Origin: Streptomyces cavernae
GTDB taxonomy: Bacteria > Actinomycetota > Actinomycetes > Streptomycetales > Streptomycetaceae
Direction: 5' to 3'
DNA length: 64,000 nucleotides
Assembly (NCBI RefSeq): GCF_004023625.1
Contig: NZ_RPDJ01000040.1
Location: forward strand, 1-64,000
Position 1 is the stretch's first letter. Each line of letters begins with the position of its first letter. Positions 59,091-64,000 of the stretch are shown here, piece after piece. A program made the translations under genes and the position numbers. Under the pieces are notes generated by a model. That model ran no database searches, had not been told where the DNA came from, and was given only the letters and a program-made list of their open reading frames with translations.

Positions 59091-61639
59091 CAGACCGTCA
59101 CCGCCTTGCCGTCGGCCCCGGTCGCACCCCGCGTGTACTTGGGGTGGATCAACCCCACGCATGTGTAAGGCAGTTCGGCCACCTCTTCCACCGGTACCCC
59201 CCTCTGCTCGGCGAGCAGGCGTACGTGGTCCAGGTCGGCCCCCGCCCCGGCCCGCGCCAGAATCTTCCACGGTACGCGACGCAGCAGCACCCGAGTGGTC
59301 TCGCCGACGCCCGGCTTGACCAGGTTCACGTCGTGGATCCCGTACTCCTCGCTGATCCGCTCGACGGCCGCCCAGCCCTCCCAGGTCGGCGTACGGTCAC
59401 CGGCGAGCAGTTCCTTGGTCTGCGTGTCGACCGTGTCCTCGACCTCGGCGAAACGGGCCGAGACGGCGTCCAGGAAGTCCACCGAGACGTCCGCGGCGGC
59501 GAGTTCGCGGTAGAACTTGGCGCCGTGGAAGTCGTTCGGACCGACCAGGTCCGAGCGCAGCACCGTACGCGAAATCAGCCCGGAAACCGTGGAGTTGAGG
59601 CATGCGGAGGGGATGAGGAAGTCCTCGCGGGTGCCGTACGTCCGCACGCAGGAGCCCGGGTCGGCGAGGACCGCGATCTCCGGGTCGAAGCCGGTGATGC
59701 CGTCGGACGCCTCGAACTCCCGCAGAGCCTCGGCGAGTTCACGGGTGATGGCGCCCTTGCCGGTCCAGCCGTCGACGAACACGACGTCGGCGGGGTCGTG
59801 GTGGGCGGCGAGCCAGCGCAGCGCGTTGGCGTCGATGCCCCGGCCGCGCACGATCGACACGGCGTAGTGCGGCAGGTCGAGACCGTGCCGGTGGCGCGCC
59901 CAGCGGCGCATGAGCACACCGACGGGGGTGCCGGCGCGGGCCAGCGACACGAGGACCGGACCCCCGGGCCGCGCCGACCACTCCGACGGCTCGGACCGCT
60001 CCGACCGCCCCGAGCGCCCCGACCGCTCCGACCGCTCCGCGAGCACGGTCTCGGTGACCACGCCGACCGCCTGGGCTATCCGCGCGGCGAAGGTGTCGAG
60101 CGCCGCGCGGAACAGCTCCTGGTACTGCGCGCTCGGCTGGTACTCCACCGGCAGCGACTCCGCGTAGTGGGCGCCGCCGCTCTGGATCGCCTCCTCGCGC
60201 TCCTCGGTCGGCGCCTCCAACGTGACGTCCGAGAGGTCCTGCAGCAGCCAGCCGACCTCGTCGGGCGCGTACGAGGAGAAGGCTGGGCCGCGGAGGGGCT
60301 CGGGCAGCATGGAGGGCCTTTCGGTCGCGTGAGGAGCCGTGTACGAGGTCGGGTACGACGGCACGTACGAGGTCGCGTACGACGGCACATAGGAGGGGAC
60401 GACGGCGAGCAGCACGCTCGGCGTGTGCGCGGCGAGCTGCGCCAACAGGCCTTCGGAAGCGTGCAGTTGGGGCGTGTCGCCGGTGGAGTCGACGACGGCG
60501 ACGACGGCGTCGAAGCCGGCGCCCGCGACGTTGTAGGCGTAGCGTTCGCCGGATCCGTCGGCGGGGTCGTCATGGGCCGGGAAGACGAGACGGCTGCGTA
60601 TCGCGTAGCCGGGGTCGTCGACGGCCAGGACGGGCGAGCGTGTGGTGGTCGAGAACCGTATCTCGGCCGGAACCGTCTGCTCCAGCAGCCGTGCGAGGCA
60701 CAGCGGCGCGTACATCAGCTCCTCCGAGCCGAGCACCAGGACCCGCCGGGCACCGGCCGGCAGCGCCGCGGCGAGGCGGGCGCCCATGGCGGGGAGGGCC
60801 GCTTCGAGGCGTGTGCGGTGCTCGGGCGTGAAGCCGTGCCGGCCTCCGTCGGGCACTCCGGCCGGCCATCCGAGGTCGACCCGGGTGACGTCCGGGGACC
60901 CGCCGGGAACGGGCTCGGAGGGGCCGGATGCCCCTTCGTGCTCGGCCACCAGGGTCTGCCCCCGCTCCAGGATCCCCTCCGGCAGCCGTACGCTCCCCTT
61001 CGCCGCCGCCACCAGGTCCACCCGGGCGCCGATCTCCCGCGCGAAGTGCGCCAGCCGTCCCTGGTCCGCGGCGGAGCGCATGTCGACCAGCGCCACGACC
61101 ACGTACCGCTCGCGCGGATAGCGCTCGTGCAGCGCGCGGATCGTGTTCATGATCGTGTTGCCCGTGGAGAACTCGTCGTCGACCAGCACGAGCGGCCCGT
61201 CGCCCGCGAGCAGCGCCGGGTCCTCCGGCAGCAGGAGGTGCGAGGTGGCGTGGGAGTGGGACTCCTCGAAGCCGCCGGCCTGGGCCACTCCGGGCACCGG
61301 CCGCCGGGTCGAGTGCAGACAGGGTGCGGCGCCCAGGCCGTCGGCGACCGAGTGGCCGAGGCCGGTGGCCGTCTCGGCGTAGCCGAGGACGACCGCGGCC
61401 GGGCTGCCCTCGGGGCCCAGCAGCTCCCGCACCCGCCGGCCGAGCGTGAACCCGTGCCCGTAGATAACCGCGGGCGACTGCGGCACGTGCTTGCCCAGCA
61501 CGTTGGAGACGAGCAGATGGGCGCGCTTGGGGTTGCGCCGGAGCGCGAGCCCCAGGAGATCGCTCAACTGCGCGTCGCCGACGAGTTCGACTCCGAGCCG
61601 CTCGGCGACCCATGTCCCGGACCAGACCACGTTGTTCAT
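59090..61639 (-). CDS. Fused phosphoribosyltransferase/TRSP/StiP/Pelota-like protein
   Basis: Large protein of 849 residues joining modules usually listed separately. A phosphoribosyltransferase domain (about 1-240) has the PRPP loop VLVDDEFSTGNTI (151-163). A TRSP domain follows with RFSTTTRSPVLA. After a Tyr/Pro-rich linker (VPSYVPSYATSY...) a StiP-like part begins (FSSYAPDEVGWLLQDLSDV, PVLVSLARAGTPVGVLMRRW). The C-terminus with LLRRVPWKILARAG and GLIHPKYTRG resembles a Pelota RNA-binding domain. Such genes accompany tellurite-resistance-type (Ter) stress systems and are thought to make a nucleoside-like metabolite (Anantharaman, Iyer and Aravind, recalled). ATG 61639, AAGGAG upstream. The gene for the HAD enzyme overlaps its stop. 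Confidence 0.85.
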   Translation of the reverse strand: MNNVVWSGTWVAERLGVELVGDAQLSDLLGLALRRNPKRAHLLVSNVLGKHVPQSPAVIYGHGFTLGRRVRELLGPEGSPAAVVLGYAETATGLGHSVADGLGAAPCLHSTRRPVPGVAQAGGFEESHSHATSHLLLPEDPALLAGDGPLVLVDDEFSTGNTIMNTIRALHERYPRERYVVVALVDMRSAADQGRLAHFAREIGARVDLVAAAKGSVRLPEGILERGQTLVAEHEGASGPSEPVPGGSPDVTRVDLGWPAGVPDGGRHGFTPEHRTRLEAALPAMGARLAAALPAGARRVLVLGSEELMYAPLCLARLLEQTVPAEIRFSTTTRSPVLAVDDPGYAIRSRLVFPAHDDPADGSGERYAYNVAGAGFDAVVAVVDSTGDTPQLHASEGLLAQLAAHTPSVLLAVVPSYVPSYATSYVPSYPTSYTAPHATERPSMLPEPLRGPAFSSYAPDEVGWLLQDLSDVTLEAPTEEREEAIQSGGAHYAESLPVEYQPSAQYQELFRAALDTFAARIAQAVGVVTETVLAERSERSGRSGRSERSEPSEWSARPGGPVLVSLARAGTPVGVLMRRWARHRHGLDLPHYAVSIVRGRGIDANALRWLAAHHDPADVVFVDGWTGKGAITRELAEALREFEASDGITGFDPEIAVLADPGSCVRTYGTREDFLIPSACLNSTVSGLISRTVLRSDLVGPNDFHGAKFYRELAAADVSVDFLDAVSARFAEVEDTVDTQTKELLAGDRTPTWEGWAAVERISEEYGIHDVNLVKPGVGETTRVLLRRVPWKILARAGAGADLDHVRLLAEQRGVPVEEVAELPYTCVGLIHPKYTRGATGADGKAVTV

Positions 61640-61880
61640 CGACTCCTTGAGTGCGACTGCTTGATGACGACCGAGTGCCAGATGACGAGTGCTGCTTGTC
61701 GACGAGTGAGTGCTTGATGGTGATTGCTTGCGTAGGTGCGTAGGAGTGAGTGCTTGCGTAGGAGTGAGTACTCGCGCACGAGTGCTTCGAGGCTCAGCGG
61801 CACGTCAAGGGTGCGTCAGTACGATTTTGCCCGCCCGGCGGCCGTGCCGCCGAACAGCGCACGGGCGCGGGCCCCGGCCG
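61640..61880. other. Intergenic gap in the Ter operon with decayed repeats
   Basis: 240 bp between the HpcH/HpaI stop and the PRTase start. Imperfect GAGTGCTTG and GCGTAGGAGTGA repeats fill it. No gene. A promoter for the PRTase gene could lie here. Confidence 0.55.
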
Positions 61881-63056
61881 TCAACGGGGCAGCCCCGCCG
61901 CGAGCAGGTCGACGAAGCCGACGTCCTCGTTCGCCACCCCGAAGACCTCGGCGCGCAGCATGGTCCGCTCGGCCCAGGCGCGGTGCGGCTTCACCTCGTT
62001 CATCTTGTTCGTGTAAGCGGACCGCAGCACGCCCCCGCCGCCCCGCTCGGGCCTCAGGATGTCCTGGGCGTCGCTGAACTCCTCGTGGCTGACCACGGAC
62101 AGCGCGTGCACGGGCAGCACATGCGAGGGGTGGATGCAGGTCTTGCCGAGCAGACCGTTGGCCTGGTCGAGGGAGATCTCCCGCAGCAGTCCGTCCATCG
62201 CGTGCTCGATCAGCGCTTCACGCAGTTCCACGGCCTGCACCTCCAGGAAGGGGCTCTGCCGCAGCTGCGGCTTGAACATCCGCTCCTGGACCCGGAAGTA
62301 TTCCCAGACCGGTCCGGTCACCGTGAAGCCGGTGCCGTCGGCCCGGCCCATCATGTTCACCACGTCGGCGATCACGGAGGCGACGATCTGGACGTCGTAC
62401 GCGGTCATGTCGGGCGCCCGGCGCAGGCCGTAGGAGGAACAGAAGTCGGTGACGCCGAGGCGCAGGGCGAGGACCCGGTCGCGGTACTTGTCGACGACGC
62501 GGAAGATCCCGGTGAGGGTCTCCACGCGTGACTCCAGGTACAGCAGGTCCGGCGACTCCAGGACGGGCATGGCGAAGAGCCGGCGTCCGGACTCGGCCTC
62601 GGCGACGGCGAGCGCCTCCAGAAACGATACGCCGCGTTCCTCGGTGAACTTCGGCAGTACGAATCCGGACAGGAGGCGTACGGCTGCGCCGAGTCGTCGG
62701 ACGAGGTCGGGGATCTGTTCGGCGGTGCGGACCCGGACGAACAGCAGCGGCAGCTCGGCGCCCGGCCGGGCGGCGAGGTCGGCGAGGTCGGCGAACTGGC
62801 GGACCAGGTTCTCCTCGGCGTCCGCCACGTCGGCGTCGTCGATGGAGTCCTCCAGGCACAGCACCATGGACACCACCCCGCGGCCCGCCTGCTTGAGGAC
62901 GTCGTCGGCGAGCTGGGGACGGGTCGCGGGACTGTACAGGGTGGCCCCGAGAGCGGCGGAGAGCACTCGGGGCGGGGAGTCGGCGGTGAAGACGCACGGC
63001 TCCTGGTGGAAGAGGCGCTGCCGCACCTCAGGGGCGATGTGCCCGAAATGACGCAT
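61881..63056 (-). CDS. HpcH/HpaI aldolase/citrate lyase-like protein of the Ter operon
   Basis: TIM-barrel C-C lyase-like protein of 391 residues. VVSMVLCLEDSIDDADV carries the acidic metal/substrate motif, LLFVRVRTAEQIPD the Arg strand, FVLPKFTEERG and AMPVLESPDL further barrel strands, and GKTCIHPSHV the last conserved block. The enzyme class cleaves or forms malyl-type C-C bonds; with the neighbouring PRTase and HAD genes it is seen as a metabolite-building enzyme of Ter systems. ATG 63056 with GGGGGAG upstream. It diverges from the TerD gene. Confidence 0.9.
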   Translation of the reverse strand: MRHFGHIAPEVRQRLFHQEPCVFTADSPPRVLSAALGATLYSPATRPQLADDVLKQAGRGVVSMVLCLEDSIDDADVADAEENLVRQFADLADLAARPGAELPLLFVRVRTAEQIPDLVRRLGAAVRLLSGFVLPKFTEERGVSFLEALAVAEAESGRRLFAMPVLESPDLLYLESRVETLTGIFRVVDKYRDRVLALRLGVTDFCSSYGLRRAPDMTAYDVQIVASVIADVVNMMGRADGTGFTVTGPVWEYFRVQERMFKPQLRQSPFLEVQAVELREALIEHAMDGLLREISLDQANGLLGKTCIHPSHVLPVHALSVVSHEEFSDAQDILRPERGGGGVLRSAYTNKMNEVKPHRAWAERTMLRAEVFGVANEDVGFVDLLAAGLPR

Positions 63057-63266
63057 GAAGCTCCCCCGGGGTGACAAGTCGGCCAGATTTATGTGGGCCG
63101 GTTGTGGCCGGTAATAGTACGTAGGGATCCATGTCCGGGGTTCCCACCGGGCATGAACATCAGGTAACTCCACCAGGTCGGGTACCCAGCCGTGCCCCGC
63201 GGGATCGGCCGTGTTCAGGCCACCCCCGCATTGTCGTGACCGGAACCGAGAGGGCAGGATGACCGC

Positions 63267-64000
63267 ATGACGCACGCGATGTTGAAGGGATCGAACGTCC
63301 CGCTGGACGCCACGGCGGTGCGCGCCGTGCTGCGCTGGACCGCGGGGCAGGGGGTTCCGGACGTCGACGCCTCGGCACTGCTCCTCGGGCCCGACGGACG
63401 CGTGCGGTCCGACGAGGACTTCGTCTTCTACAACCAGCCGCGGCACCCCTCCGGGAAGGTGTGGCGGCTCGGCAAGAAGCGGGTCACCGAGGGCCTGACC
63501 GACACGATCCAGACAGACCTGTCGGGGCTCGACGCCGCGGTGGCGCGGATCCTGCTGGTCGCGTCGGCGGACGGTGTCACGTTCGACCAGGTGCGCTCGC
63601 TGCGGATCCTGCTGTACGACGCCACGGCCGCCGACGGCGAGCCGCTGGCGTACTTCGACATCAAGCCGGAGACCGGGGAGGAGACCGCCCTGATCTGCGG
63701 TGAGGTTTATCGGCGCGGCGAGGTGTGGAAGTTCCGGGCGCTCGGCGAGGGGTACACCAACGGGCTGCAGGGGCTCGCCACGGACTTCGGCATCACCGTC
63801 GACGAGTCGGAGGCCGCCGCCGCGCCCACCGGCGCTCCGACGGCCACCGTGGCCCCTCCGGCCACCGTGGGGTCCCCGCCGGTCTCGCTCCCGCTCCCGC
63901 CCCAGCAGCCCGGCTACGGCTATCCACCGGAGCCCACGCAGCAGCCGGCCGCGGCAGCCCAGCCCGCTTACGGCTACCCGCAGCCGACCTCGGCCCAGAC
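63267..64000 (+). CDS. TerD-family protein, truncated by window end
   Basis: TerD-type protein with N-terminal MLKGSNVPLDATAVRAVLRW, the Asp-rich Ca2+-binding surface DVDASALLLGPDGRVRSDED, DFVFYNQPRHPSG, and ICGEVYRRGEVWKFRALGEG (all hallmarks). After about residue 190 a Pro/Ala/Gln/Tyr-rich linker starts and the gene continues past 64000, so another domain probably follows. TerD proteins bind calcium and act in membrane-linked stress complexes that confer tellurite and phage/colicin resistance. Start ATG 63267. It is divergent from the Ter biosynthetic operon, with a 210-bp promoter region. Confidence 0.93.
   Translation, partial: MTHAMLKGSNVPLDATAVRAVLRWTAGQGVPDVDASALLLGPDGRVRSDEDFVFYNQPRHPSGKVWRLGKKRVTEGLTDTIQTDLSGLDAAVARILLVASADGVTFDQVRSLRILLYDATAADGEPLAYFDIKPETGEETALICGEVYRRGEVWKFRALGEGYTNGLQGLATDFGITVDESEAAAAPTGAPTATVAPPATVGSPPVSLPLPPQQPGYGYPPEPTQQPAAAAQPAYGYPQPTSAQ

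Overview
This is a high-GC actinomycete chromosome window, almost certainly Streptomyces or a close relative. The support is very high third-position GC, many GTG and TTG starts, rare TTA leucine codons, DUF397/Scr1-type genes, PAS-GAF-PP2C-ATPase regulators, a GT87/PAP2 fusion protein and a Ter-type stress operon. All of this is read from sequence; no database search was run.

Layout. 1-253: end of an internally deleted IS5-family element touching the stop codon of the next gene. 0.25-31 kb: a scattered sterol/steroid (or steroid-like) catabolism regulon among housekeeping genes: a fused two-domain acyl-CoA dehydrogenase, an Rv3520c-like F420 oxidoreductase, a KstR-type repressor, a glycosyltransferase-methyltransferase-toroid operon, aldehyde dehydrogenase plus ferredoxin, an MBL-fold hydrolase, a FadA5-like thiolase and a CYP125-type P450. 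Several of their promoters carry a KstR-like box (TnnAACnnGTTnnA). Four also carry a second 15-bp palindrome, consensus CTGAYKRNCCRTCAG. Interleaved are an MFS exporter, a DedA protein, a NarL-type two-component pair, a cell-wall amidase, a Doc-like toxin-antitoxin pair, a CGNR regulator facing an alpha/beta hydrolase, and a scarred segment (22.5-23.9 kb) with transposase remains and a serine-hydrolase fragment joined to a MerR-regulator fragment.

31-57 kb: envelope and general genes: large membrane proteins, an O-methyltransferase, an FHA protein, two related coiled proteins, an MFS-MarR fusion, a peptidoglycan-binding protein, a HAD phosphatase, a TMEM165/GDT1 transporter behind a yybP-ykoY manganese riboswitch, a secreted HNH nuclease, a PhoD-like phosphatase, an FAD/NAD(P) enzyme, DoxX and DedA proteins, a tRNA-Val(UAC) beside an integrase remnant, and a DUF4097 lipoprotein. 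58-64 kb: a Ter-associated biosynthetic operon (HAD phosphatase, fused PRTase/TRSP/StiP/Pelota protein, HpcH/HpaI lyase-like protein) divergent from a TerD gene cut by the window end.

How it fits together (inference): KstR holds the dispersed genes off until a sterol-derived acyl-CoA appears. CYP125 with the 3Fe-4S ferredoxin would oxidise the terminal side-chain carbon, the aldehyde dehydrogenase would take it to the acid, and the fused dehydrogenase and thiolase would carry out beta-oxidation. Ring-degradation genes are not in this window. A second recurrent trait is short tandem repeats at gene 3' ends and between convergent genes, some of them duplications of the neighbouring coding end.
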